This document shows, piece by piece, positions 1-9,593 of a stretch of 64,000 nt of DNA. This DNA comes from Rhizobium sp. R634 (GTDB taxonomy: Bacteria; Pseudomonadota; Alphaproteobacteria; Rhizobiales; Rhizobiaceae). The position numbers and the translations under genes are program-made. Position 1 is the stretch's first letter; every line of letters begins with the position of its first letter. The stretch covers positions 186,001 through 250,000 of the forward strand of contig NZ_LOKW01000001.1 in NCBI RefSeq assembly GCF_002211305.1, written 5' to 3'. The notes under the pieces were generated by a model. It saw only the letters and a list, made by a program, of their open reading frames with translations, was not told the DNA's origin and made no database searches.

Positions 1-973
1 ACCGCTCGCCTATGCCTCTACCGATCCGGGCCTCAGCGCCATGCGCTCGAGCGGATTTGCCGATACGCGGCTCAGGCGCGGCGACGTCATCGAGGTGACG
101 ATCCTCGATCCCGGCGAGGACGGGCTTTTCTCTTCGACCGAGAGCAAGACCCTCAATCTCGGCCGCTTCACCGTCGATTCGACAGGCAATGTGACGCTTC
201 CCTTCGTCGGCAAGCAGCGGGTCGTGGACTCCTCGACCGAGGCCCTGCAGACGCGCATCGTTACCGGCCTGAAGGGTTCCGCCGTCAATCCGCAGGCAGT
301 CGTCACGGTGGTCGACAGGCCCTCCAGCGGCGTCACCGTCAATGGCGACGTGCGTTCCGCCGGCCGTTTCCCGCTGACCGCACGCAAGGAGCGCGTGCTC
401 GATGCGGTCGCGCTTGCCGGCGGCGCATCTTCCGCGCCGGGCTCGGCGACCGTCACGCTGATGCGCGGCAAGCAGCGCGCCACCGTGCCGCTGCAGCGCG
501 TCATCGACGACAGCAAGCAGAATGTCTACCTGCTGCCGGATGATCAGATCTACATCGACAAGGATTCGCCGACCTTCACCGCCTTCGGCGCCTTCAAGAG
601 CGTCGGTGAGTTCGAATTCGAGCCAGGCAGGCTGACGCTGGCCCAGGCACTCGGCCGCGCCGGCGGCCTGCTCGACGACCGGGCCGATGCGAGCAATTTC
701 TACGTACTGCGCAACCAGCCGGTCTATACCCAGGTCGCGGTGGCGAATGCCAAGACGGCAGCCCCGGTCGTGGTCAGCAGCAAGCCGGCGATCTACCGCG
801 TCAACATGAAGGACGTTTCCAATCTAGCGCTGATGCAGCGGTTCCAGATGATGGACGGCGATATCATCTACGCCAGCAATGCCGGCTTGGTGGACTTCGC
901 GAAGTTCTTCAACGTCTACCAGAAGAGCGCGCCGACGGCCGCAGCACCGATCCCCAATTCGAGCGGCAACTAA
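1..973 (+). CDS. polysaccharide export protein, Wza/OMA family (5' partial)
   Basis: The reading frame is open from base 2, so the true start lies before the window; 323 residues are visible. The segment LRRGDVIEVTILDP begins a Poly_export (Wza-type) domain, and further on are SLBB-like beta-grasp segments (GDVRSAGRFPLTA and VGEFEFEPGRLTLAQALGRAGG). Proteins of this family form the outer-membrane or periplasmic part of capsule and exopolysaccharide export systems. The signal peptide or lipobox expected at the N-terminus is outside the window. It converges on impN with only 16 bp between the stop codons and no clear terminator. The family call is good; the polysaccharide exported cannot be told. 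Confidence 0.85.
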   Translation, partial: PLAYASTDPGLSAMRSSGFADTRLRRGDVIEVTILDPGEDGLFSSTESKTLNLGRFTVDSTGNVTLPFVGKQRVVDSSTEALQTRIVTGLKGSAVNPQAVVTVVDRPSSGVTVNGDVRSAGRFPLTARKERVLDAVALAGGASSAPGSATVTLMRGKQRATVPLQRVIDDSKQNVYLLPDDQIYIDKDSPTFTAFGAFKSVGEFEFEPGRLTLAQALGRAGGLLDDRADASNFYVLRNQPVYTQVAVANAKTAAPVVVSSKPAIYRVNMKDVSNLALMQRFQMMDGDIIYASNAGLVDFAKFFNVYQKSAPTAAAPIPNSSGN

Positions 974-989
974 TTATCGACAGCAGATT

Positions 990-1880
990 TCAGAGGCCGC
1001 CGAGCAGATGCAAGGCGGCCTCTGCATTTTCCGGCCTGTCTTGCGGGTTCGGCTGGGAAAGACGGATGGCCAAAGCTTCCAACTTTTCGTCGCGCTCCGC
1101 GCTGCAATGGCTGAGCAGCAGGGCCAGCAGACGCCCGGCCACGTAAAGATCGGATCGCCCGTCGAGCGGCCCGCCGGCCGTCTGTTCCGGCGATGCGAAA
1201 TCCGGCTGGCCGGCAAAGGCGAGATCGAACTCTTCGTGCCGGCATCCGGCTTTCAGCGCGATGCCGAAATCGGCGATCTTCAGATGCGCGAGGTTGCCAT
1301 CGAACAGAAGGTTGAGCGGCGACAGGTCGCAATGTACGAGGCCGGCGGCGTGGATGGCCTTGAGGCCGGAAAGCACCGAAGTCATCACCTCAGTGATTTC
1401 GCGCGGGGATAGCGGCCTTTCCTGCAGAAGATCCGCGAGCCGCTTCCCGCGCCATTCCATGACAAGGGCAGGCCTCCCGTCGGCAAGGCGCAGGACGGTT
1501 TGTGTCGCGGCAATATGGGGATGGCGGAGCGCCATGCCGATCTCGGCCTCGCGCAGCATGAGTTTTCTCAGCACGGGGTCGTCGGCGTGGTCGGGCCGCG
1601 GCATCTTGATGGCGTGAAGCGTTCCGAGATCGCGAAGGCGGGCGCGATAGACCTGGGTCGCCGCGCCGTCATGAACCAGCGCCTCCAGCACGAAACTGTT
1701 GGCGATGATCGCGGGATCGGCAGCGCCGAGACGAGCCTCGCCGCGATCGAGCGCATCCCGAACCCTGTCTATCAGCATCTTCCTGATATCGGGCGAATGG
1801 GCATGGCCGTTCAGCGCCTGCCAGAGATGCGAAAAGCGGCGGGCGATTTCCTCGAAACCCGCGGGATGATCATCCGCCAT
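990..1880 (-). CDS. impN: ImpN, T6SS-associated serine/threonine protein kinase
   Basis: A 296-residue Hanks-type kinase without a membrane segment. Visible catalytic features are the ATP-binding lysine (AIKMPRP, about K92), the catalytic loop HCDLSPLN (H183 to N190) and the DFG motif (about D204). The first 65 residues precede the kinase fold. It is the last gene of the imp operon and its start overlaps the impM stop by 11 bp. In Agrobacterium and Pseudomonas, kinases of this group (PpkA) phosphorylate T6SS partners such as FHA proteins or TssL to switch on secretion. That role here is inferred from the location and the FHA gene impI in the same operon. Confidence 0.9.
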   Translation of the reverse strand: MADDHPAGFEEIARRFSHLWQALNGHAHSPDIRKMLIDRVRDALDRGEARLGAADPAIIANSFVLEALVHDGAATQVYRARLRDLGTLHAIKMPRPDHADDPVLRKLMLREAEIGMALRHPHIAATQTVLRLADGRPALVMEWRGKRLADLLQERPLSPREITEVMTSVLSGLKAIHAAGLVHCDLSPLNLLFDGNLAHLKIADFGIALKAGCRHEEFDLAFAGQPDFASPEQTAGGPLDGRSDLYVAGRLLALLLSHCSAERDEKLEALAIRLSQPNPQDRPENAEAALHLLGGL

Positions 1881-3237
1881 CGGTCTTCACGTCGATCACG
1901 ATGGCGCTGAGGTTCTCGCGGCAATTAGCGATTAGCCCTTCCTGCACGAGAATATCGGCGGCCTTTTCGATGTCTGCCGAAAGCAGGATTTCAGCGATGT
2001 TGCGCTCGGGAACCGCATGCGGAAGGGCCGCGCTGCAGAGCAGGAGCCGGTCGCCGGCCTGCAATCCGCCGCTCACGACTTCGGGCGTCAGATGTCCGCG
2101 CATGCCGATGGCGCGTGAGAGCCTGCGCCGCAGGCCGACCTCCACATGATCCCGCGTGAGGCAGCGCATCATGCCGTCCCGCAGCAGGTAGCCGCGGGCA
2201 TCGCCGACCCAGAGTACGGCGCAGCTCTCGTCGAGCGTGGCGAGCACCACGATGCTTGCGGCCGACGGCTCGCGGTCCTGGGAAAGATAGGCCGACTGAA
2301 GCAGACCGTGGGCGCGGCCGAGCTTGCCTTTGACCTCCTGCACCAGAGCTTCGATCGTCTCCTGTCCGGCGGTTTCAGCCAGCACATGAACGGCGATCTT
2401 GCCGGCCTCGGCCGCGTTATTGCCCTCGCCGACGCCATCGGCGACGGCAAAGAGCGAGGGCGTTTCGGAAATCAGCAGCGCATCGGCAGTGACCGTAAGC
2501 CGCGTGCCGGGATGCGTGGCGTGACTATGCCGGAGCAGCAGAGAATGCTGTGGCTCGGCGATGACGGGGCGCGGCGTCGCGGCTGTTTCGGGCGGCGGCG
2601 AAACGGGTGGAGAATAGTCGTGCAGCAGCTTCGAAAAATGCGCGGGTTCGGGGGCGCCGCTGACGCCAAAACCCTTGGCCCGCCGCTCCTCCGGGTCGAT
2701 CCGCCACCAGATCGTGCCGCGGCTGGAAGCTCTGTCCCGCAGCGTCTCGTTCTCCGCGAGGTCGGCCGGGCGCAAGCTGCGCAGCCGCTTCAGGCTTGCG
2801 GTGAAATGATTGATGTCGAAATCGCGCTTGGCCGAACTTTCGCCGATCGCCTCGGCCGCGGTGAACCATGTGTCGTCGAGATAAAGCTGGCGCGGATGTT
2901 CGGCAAAGCCGTGAAGCTGGGCGGCGATGACGAGCGGAAAACTGCGGCCGACGCGGTCGAGGCTGGGCAGCAGCACCCCGGCGACGGTTGCCGATCCCCA
3001 GAGGCCGCGTTCGATGATAAAGCGCCAGGCCGGCATCGCGCGGAAGCGGCGTTCCCAATCCTCGCCGAGTTCCTGCTGCGCCGCTTGCATCCCCGCCTGC
3101 AGCCAGGCGTCGAGCGCAGATTGCAGGCTGCGGCCGAGCCCCATCGAAACGAAATCGCCGTGGCTCGGCAGCTTACCGTAAAAGCCGATCCTGTCGGCTT
3201 CGGCAGGATTTCGCTCGAGGGTGGCGCGCTCGTTCAT
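1870..3237 (-). CDS. impM: ImpM, TagF domain fused to a PP2C-like phosphatase domain
   Basis: A 455-residue fusion. The N-terminal half is a TagF domain (GFYGKLPSHGDFVS near residue 20, then WGSATVAGVLLPS). The C-terminal half is PP2C-like (AVADGVGEG, VLWVGDARGYLL, LTRDHV). The start at 3237 was chosen because upstream codons in this frame run into tssM. TagF represses T6SS post-translationally and PP2C proteins counteract the PpkA kinase, so this protein is the probable negative partner of ImpN. Two PP2C metal positions look altered: the usual CSDGL reads CSAAL and the final DN reads EN. The phosphatase may therefore be weak or inactive. Confidence 0.88.
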   Translation of the reverse strand: MNERATLERNPAEADRIGFYGKLPSHGDFVSMGLGRSLQSALDAWLQAGMQAAQQELGEDWERRFRAMPAWRFIIERGLWGSATVAGVLLPSLDRVGRSFPLVIAAQLHGFAEHPRQLYLDDTWFTAAEAIGESSAKRDFDINHFTASLKRLRSLRPADLAENETLRDRASSRGTIWWRIDPEERRAKGFGVSGAPEPAHFSKLLHDYSPPVSPPPETAATPRPVIAEPQHSLLLRHSHATHPGTRLTVTADALLISETPSLFAVADGVGEGNNAAEAGKIAVHVLAETAGQETIEALVQEVKGKLGRAHGLLQSAYLSQDREPSAASIVVLATLDESCAVLWVGDARGYLLRDGMMRCLTRDHVEVGLRRRLSRAIGMRGHLTPEVVSGGLQAGDRLLLCSAALPHAVPERNIAEILLSADIEKAADILVQEGLIANCRENLSAIVIDVKTDGG

Positions 3238-3247
3238 GACGTCCCGA

Positions 3248-6200
3248 TCAGAACTGTGCCGGGCAGGAGAAGGCGCCGAGCGCCTCCAGCCGGAATGGAT
3301 TGAGCACCGAACCGAACTGCACGTCGAACTCCGCCGCCCGGCCATCCTGCTCGAATTTCGCCCGGAAAAGATCGTCGCCCTGGATCGTGACATTCGCATC
3401 GTCGAAGAGCCGGAAGGGCGACCAGTCGCCGTTCTCGGTCAAGGCCTGCTGCCAGCCGCCCGGCTGGAAGGCGACCCGTGAAGCGTTGCTTGCTTCCGCC
3501 GACGGCCAAGTGATCGATTTCGACTGGATCGGTCCGTGGAAATAGACCACCCGTTCGCCCTCGATCTCCAGCATCACGGCGCTGGCGGCATCGGTCAGGG
3601 ACACCGGCTTGACGTTGATCGTGATCGACGGATCCTTGCTGCCGGCCGGAAAGAAGGCGCGGTTGATCTTGTCGGCATTCTCGAACTGGGCGATCGCCGC
3701 GCTCGGAATGCTCGCCGCGCCGAAGGTGCCCTTCCAGCCCCATGGCGAAGCGCTGGTATCGACGAAGGCTTCGAGCTTCTCCTTGAAGAAGCTCTTAAAC
3801 AGGCCTTCCGGTCCGAAAAGCCTGACGAAGTCGCTCATCGCCACGTCGCGCTGAGCGCTTCGGTCGAAAGGATAACGGCCGGTGACGACATTCGAGCAGA
3901 AGCCCGCGCCCTCCGCGGCCCAGGCGTCGCTGATGCGCGACCGGGCGGATTTGACCGCCAGCGATCCGACATCCGCGGCGAGCCCGGCCATCCAGGTGTC
4001 GACCGGCGCGGGCAGCTTGCGTGCCTGCTGGAGCAGATCCTGATTGGCGTCGGTGAGCTGGCTGTCGACGTCGAAGACCTTCGCGACTTCGGCGGAGGAG
4101 GTCGTGGCGCGCGAAAGCTGTTCCTGCACCCTCTGCAGGATCGGTTCGAGCTGCCCGATTTCCGACCGCGGCGCCTCCTTCTGGTCCGCAGACGAGGACT
4201 GGCCGGCCGGTGCCTTCAGCGCGTCGCGAAGACGGCCGAAGGGATCGGGCGCATTGGCGGCGCCGGCAAGCGCCGTGCTCGAACCGGGCAGGCTGTCGCC
4301 GGCGGCCGAGGCGATTTCGGCGCCGGGGCCGCGCAGGTCGGTGGCGGCGGCGATCGATTTTGCGATCGTCTCGACCGGGCCGGGCCTGCCCGCCAGGATG
4401 CGGGTGGTTTCCGCCGCATCGCTGATCGTCTGCGAAGGCTTCACCCTGATATCGGCAAGCAGCGTCGACCAGCGCTGGTCGAAATTGTCGAAATAGAGCT
4501 GAAGGGTGGCCTGGGCGACGGTATCGACCGTGACGCCGGCGGGATTGGGATCGCCGCGCACCCATTGCTCGTCGAGCGCTTCGCGCGCGGCGTCGGTGAT
4601 GCCGGGCAGGACGACGGCGCGGTAGCCGGTCGCGGAGAAGAGGCCGGGAATACCGTCCGCGAGCGGTGTTTTGGAGGCCCGCTCGAAAGCCTGCTCTCCG
4701 AGCGGGCCGAGCGCGCCGGCCGGGCTCCAGGCGGGAAGGGCGCGGGAAGCGCGGTATCCGGCCATGATGTCATAGGCGCGGCTGGCGATGTTCTGCGAGC
4801 GGATGATCTCGCGCGCTTTGGCGATCAGCGCTTTGTCGAGTTCGATCGGCGGCAGCGCGCCGCGCGCCATGGTCTCGGCATGGGCGATCATCGCCTTGCG
4901 GGCCGCGGCCCGGCCTTCGTCGGGATAGAGCCTAGTGAACATGTCCTCCGCTTCCAAAGAAGCGAAATCCGCATTCACAGGGCCGAGCCCGCCGAGCATG
5001 CCGTAGAATTTCAGCGCGTCGAAGGTTCTGTTAATGTCGGTGGTCTCGGTCATGTCCTTCTGGAGCTGGACCAGCATGCGCGGCAGAAGCAGAGTGTTCA
5101 GTGCCCGCTGATAGGCTTCGCGCTGGCGGCTCGCGACCTTGCCCTCCTGATCGAGGCCGAGGCTCACCGGCCAGACGCGCGTTCTGGAAAAATCGGTGGT
5201 GACGGCGGCGAGATTGTCGAGCGCCGGCAGAATGCGCAGGAAATCCGCATCCGAGACGTCGCGCACCGGCACGCCGCGCACCAGCTCCTCATAGGCATCG
5301 ATGCGTCTTTCCGCGCCGGCGAGCGCCGTGGTGTTCTGGAAGTAGGTGGCGGTCCAGCTCGTCAGCACCACGGCCAGCACCAGGACCGCGCTCGCGTAAG
5401 CTGCGCGGCGGAAGAGCAACTGCCGGCCGGAAAGCCGCTTGTCGCGGGCAACCAGCGAGGCCTCGCCGAAGATCACCTCCTTGAAGAGGCGTGAGAGGAA
5501 ATAGCTGCGCCGCATGCGCGGCGTCGCGGCTGCTTCCTCCCTCTGGGTGCCGGAGGCGAAATAGATGCCGCGCAGGAGCGGCGCCTCGACCAGTTTCGAG
5601 CCCGAGCAAAGCTCCGTCATCACCTCGTGCAGGCGCTCCTTCAGCGAGGCGAGCTCGGCGGGGAAGCGGAAGATGCGGCCGCGCAGTTCGGGATTGGGCT
5701 CCTGCTGCAGGCGCTCGATCAGCATGGCGTCGACGCGCTGCTGCAGCAGGGTGAATTCCTCGGTGAAGCGCTCCGGCAGGTTTGCCGCCTTATAGCTCTC
5801 GTCGAGCCCGAAGGTCGTGCCCCAGACCTGTTCGCGGTCGCTCTTGTTGAAACCGTCGAAGAACTCGACGAAGCCGGTCAGGAGATCGGCCTTGGTCAGG
5901 AGCAGATAGACCGGCACGCGTGCATGCAGGAGCTCGTCGAGCTCGGAAAGCCGCTGACGGATCGCCCGGATTTCCTCGCGCTGCGCTTCGGGGTCGCGCG
6001 TCAAGAGATCGCCGATCGACAGCGTCACCAGCGCGCCGTTGATCGGCTGCGACCGGCGGTATTTGCGCAAGAGGCCGAGAAAGCCTTCCCAGCCGGCCTT
6101 GGCGGTGCCGTTCAGATCGTCCTGCGTGGTGTAGCGGCCGGCGGTATCGATGAGGATCGCCTCGTCGGTGAACCACCAATTGCAGTTGCGCGTGCCGCCG

Positions 6201-6721
6201 ATGCCCTGGACCGAATTGCTGCCGAGCGCATCGCCGAGCGGGAATTTGAGGCCGGAATTGCTGAGCGCCGTCGTCTTGCCGGAGCCCGGCGCGCCGAAGA
6301 TCACGTACCAGGGCAGCTCGTAGATATAGCCGAAGCGCCGCTTGGTGATGCGGCGCAGGAGCTGCAGGGCTTCCTTGAGCCGGCTATGGATCTCGCCGAC
6401 TTCGGCCTGCTGGCTGGCGGCCGCTTCGGCCTCGGCGTCGCGCTCGATTCCCTCGACCAGCTGCTTGTCGCGGCGCCGGTCGCGAATGATAGTAAAGAGG
6501 AGATAGGCGAGCCAGGCGGCGAGTACGACGCCGATCAGCGTCAGCCGCGCCGAAGCGCTGGCGAGCGGCTTGAAATCGCCATAGGCGGCGAGATAGCCGT
6601 AGAACCAGATGACGATGCAGATCGCCGCCACCCAGATGATCGAGATGAAGCGGCGGCCGAGGAGGCCGGCATAGGCCTCCACATAGGAACGGAGCGTATA
6701 GAAATAGCTTAGCGGATTCAT
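3248..6721 (-). CDS. tssM: ImpL/TssM, T6SS inner-membrane ATPase-like core protein
   Basis: The 1157-residue IcmF-family protein of the T6SS membrane complex. Two membrane segments lie at about residues 25-48 and 60-77, followed by a cytoplasmic domain with Walker A GAPGSGKT (143-150) and the downstream DTAGRY motif. A third membrane segment is near 437-458 and a long periplasmic region ends the protein. TssM spans the envelope and binds TssL and TssJ; no TssJ lipoprotein gene is seen here, as is usual for rhizobial imp loci. The start overlaps the tssL stop as ATGA, indicating translational coupling. The length is normal for the family. Confidence 0.97.
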   Translation of the reverse strand: MNPLSYFYTLRSYVEAYAGLLGRRFISIIWVAAICIVIWFYGYLAAYGDFKPLASASARLTLIGVVLAAWLAYLLFTIIRDRRRDKQLVEGIERDAEAEAAASQQAEVGEIHSRLKEALQLLRRITKRRFGYIYELPWYVIFGAPGSGKTTALSNSGLKFPLGDALGSNSVQGIGGTRNCNWWFTDEAILIDTAGRYTTQDDLNGTAKAGWEGFLGLLRKYRRSQPINGALVTLSIGDLLTRDPEAQREEIRAIRQRLSELDELLHARVPVYLLLTKADLLTGFVEFFDGFNKSDREQVWGTTFGLDESYKAANLPERFTEEFTLLQQRVDAMLIERLQQEPNPELRGRIFRFPAELASLKERLHEVMTELCSGSKLVEAPLLRGIYFASGTQREEAAATPRMRRSYFLSRLFKEVIFGEASLVARDKRLSGRQLLFRRAAYASAVLVLAVVLTSWTATYFQNTTALAGAERRIDAYEELVRGVPVRDVSDADFLRILPALDNLAAVTTDFSRTRVWPVSLGLDQEGKVASRQREAYQRALNTLLLPRMLVQLQKDMTETTDINRTFDALKFYGMLGGLGPVNADFASLEAEDMFTRLYPDEGRAAARKAMIAHAETMARGALPPIELDKALIAKAREIIRSQNIASRAYDIMAGYRASRALPAWSPAGALGPLGEQAFERASKTPLADGIPGLFSATGYRAVVLPGITDAAREALDEQWVRGDPNPAGVTVDTVAQATLQLYFDNFDQRWSTLLADIRVKPSQTISDAAETTRILAGRPGPVETIAKSIAAATDLRGPGAEIASAAGDSLPGSSTALAGAANAPDPFGRLRDALKAPAGQSSSADQKEAPRSEIGQLEPILQRVQEQLSRATTSSAEVAKVFDVDSQLTDANQDLLQQARKLPAPVDTWMAGLAADVGSLAVKSARSRISDAWAAEGAGFCSNVVTGRYPFDRSAQRDVAMSDFVRLFGPEGLFKSFFKEKLEAFVDTSASPWGWKGTFGAASIPSAAIAQFENADKINRAFFPAGSKDPSITINVKPVSLTDAASAVMLEIEGERVVYFHGPIQSKSITWPSAEASNASRVAFQPGGWQQALTENGDWSPFRLFDDANVTIQGDDLFRAKFEQDGRAAEFDVQFGSVLNPFRLEALGAFSCPAQF

Positions 6722-8256
6722 CGCGACGCGCCTCCTGCGGCGGCAGCCGGTTCATTCGGTCTTTCGGCCTCGATCGGTGGCGTCTCGAAGCTGGCGTCGC
6801 TCAGCCGTTCGCTCGGATCGGTCAGCACCAGGATCTCGGTGCGGCGGTTCATCTCCCGGCCCTCCTGCGTGTCGTTGCCGGCGATCGGATCGCTGTCGGC
6901 GCGTCCCTCGGTCAGGATCGCCCCCGGCCCGGTGAACGAGGCCAGGATTTCGCCGACCGCCTTGGCGCGGGCTTCCGACAAGTGCCAGTTGGATGGGAAC
7001 TGGACGGTGCGGATTGGTACATTATCCGTATAGCCCACGACGACGGCGCGGAATTTCTCGGCGGCGAGCGCGCCGCCGATCCGCTGCAGGAGATCGTGGA
7101 ACTTCTCGCTGACTTCGGCGCTGCCGGTGGCAAAGAGGCCGGAATTGCTGATGCGCACCAGCAGCCTGCCGTTCGAATCCGAGAGCGTGACGAGCTTCTT
7201 CTCGACCTCCGGCTGGAGGAAGGCGAGCAGATTGTCGAGCCGGCTCGGCGGCTTGACCTGCTGCGGCGGCGGAGGCGGTGGCGGCGGCGTTTCCGCGACG
7301 ACGACAGGCGGCGCTTCGCGCGGCGGCTCCGGCACCTCGACCAGCACGCTGGGCGTCTCGCGAGGCGGCAGCTTGGCGAGGCGCTCGAACGTGCCGTCGG
7401 AGGCGCGGTTCAGCGAGAGCGTGAAGAAGAGATAGCCGAGCGCCAGGATCAGCGTCAGGACGGAAAGAAGCGTCCAGAGTGCCGCGGCGGTGCGCAGCGG
7501 CTGGTGCCGGGCGGACACGCCTTTCCAATGCGGCGAAAGCTCCCGTTCGAAGACGCCGTATTGGCCGAGCAGCGTCTTATAGAGACTGTCGCGGATGCGT
7601 GCGAGTTCCAGCCCGCCGCGCGCGGAAACGCGGGTGCGGCCCTCGAAGGCGAGCGACAGGCAGAGATAGATGAGCAGCAGCAGGTCCTTGTTGGCGCCCG
7701 GGCTCTGGTGGAAATGGTCGAGCAGATCGAACACGCGTTCGCCGCCGGTCACGTCCATATGGAAGGTGGAGACGAGGCCGGAGCGCGCCCAGCCGGCGCG
7801 CACGCCCCAGGCTTTGCTGAGCACCACATCGTCGACCGTCGCGCAGACGACATAATGGGCGGCGCGCGCCCGTTCGGGGCTGATGCGCGCGCTCGCGAGA
7901 TCCCGCTCGTACCGGCCGACGGCTGCGATCGCCACCGCTCTCAGTTCATCGATATCGGGCTGCTCTTCCGTGTAGCGCAGACCATGGGCGAGATTGAGCA
8001 GCGGTGCGGCCGAGCGCACCAGGGTCGGCACGTCTTCGGCGCCGAAGCGGAAATCCCGGACGAGCGTTTCGACCGAGACTCCGCCGGTCGCGGACGCTCC
8101 CGCCGACGCCGTTCCCTTCTCGCCTTCGGGAAAATCGAGAACGTCGTCCAGCATCTCCGCCATCTTGCGGGCGGATTGTTTTTTCTTCACGCCATCCTCG
8201 GTCAGTTCGACGATGGTCGGCAGGCTTTGCCAGGTGGAAGCGGATTCGTTCTTCAT
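6718..8256 (-). CDS. tssL: ImpK/TssL, T6SS membrane protein with C-terminal OmpA-like domain
   Basis: A 512-residue DotU/IcmH-family protein. The cytoplasmic N-terminal domain is followed by a single membrane segment at about residues 258-284 (TLLSVLTLILALGYLFF). A proline-rich periplasmic linker containing eight consecutive prolines follows near 325, then an OmpA/MotB-like peptidoglycan-binding domain (about 370-485, with GYTDNVPI and LSEARAKAVGEIL). TssL anchors the TssM complex, and the fused OmpA domain ties it to the cell wall. Both ends overlap neighbours by four bases (ATGA), placing it in the middle of a coupled operon. In A. tumefaciens, TssL is a phosphorylation target of PpkA. Confidence 0.96.
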   Translation of the reverse strand: MKNESASTWQSLPTIVELTEDGVKKKQSARKMAEMLDDVLDFPEGEKGTASAGASATGGVSVETLVRDFRFGAEDVPTLVRSAAPLLNLAHGLRYTEEQPDIDELRAVAIAAVGRYERDLASARISPERARAAHYVVCATVDDVVLSKAWGVRAGWARSGLVSTFHMDVTGGERVFDLLDHFHQSPGANKDLLLLIYLCLSLAFEGRTRVSARGGLELARIRDSLYKTLLGQYGVFERELSPHWKGVSARHQPLRTAAALWTLLSVLTLILALGYLFFTLSLNRASDGTFERLAKLPPRETPSVLVEVPEPPREAPPVVVAETPPPPPPPPQQVKPPSRLDNLLAFLQPEVEKKLVTLSDSNGRLLVRISNSGLFATGSAEVSEKFHDLLQRIGGALAAEKFRAVVVGYTDNVPIRTVQFPSNWHLSEARAKAVGEILASFTGPGAILTEGRADSDPIAGNDTQEGREMNRRTEILVLTDPSERLSDASFETPPIEAERPNEPAAAAGGASR

Positions 8257-9593
8257 TCTCTAAGGGCCCACAGTTCAATTTCGAGCCCGGGGAAATCGCC
8301 GGCGAGATGCACGGCGATGGCGCCGGAGGTATCGAGTTGTTTCCAGAGCGGATTCTTGGTGTCGAGTTCGAAGTAGATGGTGCCAGAGCGATAGGGCAGC
8401 TGGCGCGGCAGCACCGGCAGCGGCCGCACGGGAATGCCCGGCAGCGCCACGTTGACGAGGTCGGCGATGCGCTCGACCGGGCCGACCTTGATCTGCGCAG
8501 GCAGCTTGCGGCGCACCTCTTCGGCCGGCATTTCGGCGCGGACCGCCAGCACGAAGCCGGCATCGCGAAGCAGCGAACGGTCGTTGATCGTGCCGATCCT
8601 GACACCGTGCCGGCGTTCGGCAAGCTCGATCGCGACCGCCGCCTGTTCGAGCACCGAGGAAAGCGAGGCTCTCAGATCGTCGAAGACGGCAGCGAAGGTC
8701 GCCTTCAGGTCGTCATGCCGGTAGGGTGCGAAATCGCTGGCGCGCTTGCGGTCGGTCGTGAAGGTGGCGAGCTCGCCGGCAAGCTGGATGCAGTGCTCGT
8801 AAAAGACGATCGGGTGGATGCGCGTCGCATTGGCCGAAATATGCTTTAGCATCGGATCGACGCGGTTGAGGATCTGCAGGAGCAGATAGTCGCCAACCTC
8901 CGCCGTGCCGCGAATGGTGGGATCGCCGATCCGTTCGGCGATCGCTTCGGCGCGGTGGCGTACGATGCCGAGCAATTCGGTGATCAATTCGTTCAGCCGG
9001 CCGGCCGCCGTGCAGTTGAGGCTCGGCAGGATGTAGTCGTGATCGAGAATGACCGCCCTGTCGGAACGGACTTCGATGATGCGGGCAAGGCCGATCAGCT
9101 CGTAGCCGGCAAGCTCGTCGCCGGTCTTGAGATAACGCAGGCTGAGGCGGCCGACGTCAATCGGCGCCATGAAGTCGGTCTCGACATTGGCATCGGGCGC
9201 CTCATAGGGCGAGGCCACGAGGCGGACGCTGTTGCGCTGAGCGCCGCCGTTCAGCGCCACATCCGCCTTGCCGGGCTGGCGGGCGGGAAGTGCGAGATAG
9301 ACGACCGCATTCTTGGTGTTCTCGTCGAGATCGAGCGGCGGCGGCAGGTCCGCATCGACGGGGGCGTCGAACGGCGTGCCGTCGGGCAACACGCCGCGCA
9401 GGTTCGACAGCGCGAATTGGCCGATCGCCAGCGCCCCGCGGTCGATGCCGATCTCCGCTATCCCCCAGGGGTAAGGCGACAGGCCGTGCGTGGCGGTGCG
9501 CACGAGCCGCTCGGTCCAGCGATCCGCCTGTTGGAAATGCTGCACGCGAAGGAACATGCCTTCGCTCCAGGCCACCCGGTTCTCATTCCTCAT
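8253..9593 (-). CDS. tssK: ImpJ/TssK, T6SS baseplate-membrane adaptor
   Basis: A 446-residue protein starting MRNENRVAWSEGMFLRVQHFQQ, which is typical of TssK: a WxEGMFL-type start and the QHFQQ element. TssK is a cytoplasmic trimeric connector that binds the TssF/TssG/TssE baseplate wedge and docks it on TssL and TssM. The length matches the family. Its stop overlaps the tssL start and its start overlaps the end of impI by 11 bp. No membrane segment or odd feature is seen. Confidence 0.95.
   Translation of the reverse strand: MRNENRVAWSEGMFLRVQHFQQADRWTERLVRTATHGLSPYPWGIAEIGIDRGALAIGQFALSNLRGVLPDGTPFDAPVDADLPPPLDLDENTKNAVVYLALPARQPGKADVALNGGAQRNSVRLVASPYEAPDANVETDFMAPIDVGRLSLRYLKTGDELAGYELIGLARIIEVRSDRAVILDHDYILPSLNCTAAGRLNELITELLGIVRHRAEAIAERIGDPTIRGTAEVGDYLLLQILNRVDPMLKHISANATRIHPIVFYEHCIQLAGELATFTTDRKRASDFAPYRHDDLKATFAAVFDDLRASLSSVLEQAAVAIELAERRHGVRIGTINDRSLLRDAGFVLAVRAEMPAEEVRRKLPAQIKVGPVERIADLVNVALPGIPVRPLPVLPRQLPYRSGTIYFELDTKNPLWKQLDTSGAIAVHLAGDFPGLEIELWALRE

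Noticed and set aside
3536..5494. 652-codon open frame antisense to tssM
   Set aside because: It mirrors the codon structure of a high-GC gene on the other strand, has no recognisable domain and no ribosome site, and tssM is certain.
6982..8376. 464-codon frame antisense to tssL
   Set aside because: Shadow of tssL; composition dominated by Arg and Gly typical of antisense frames in GC-rich DNA.
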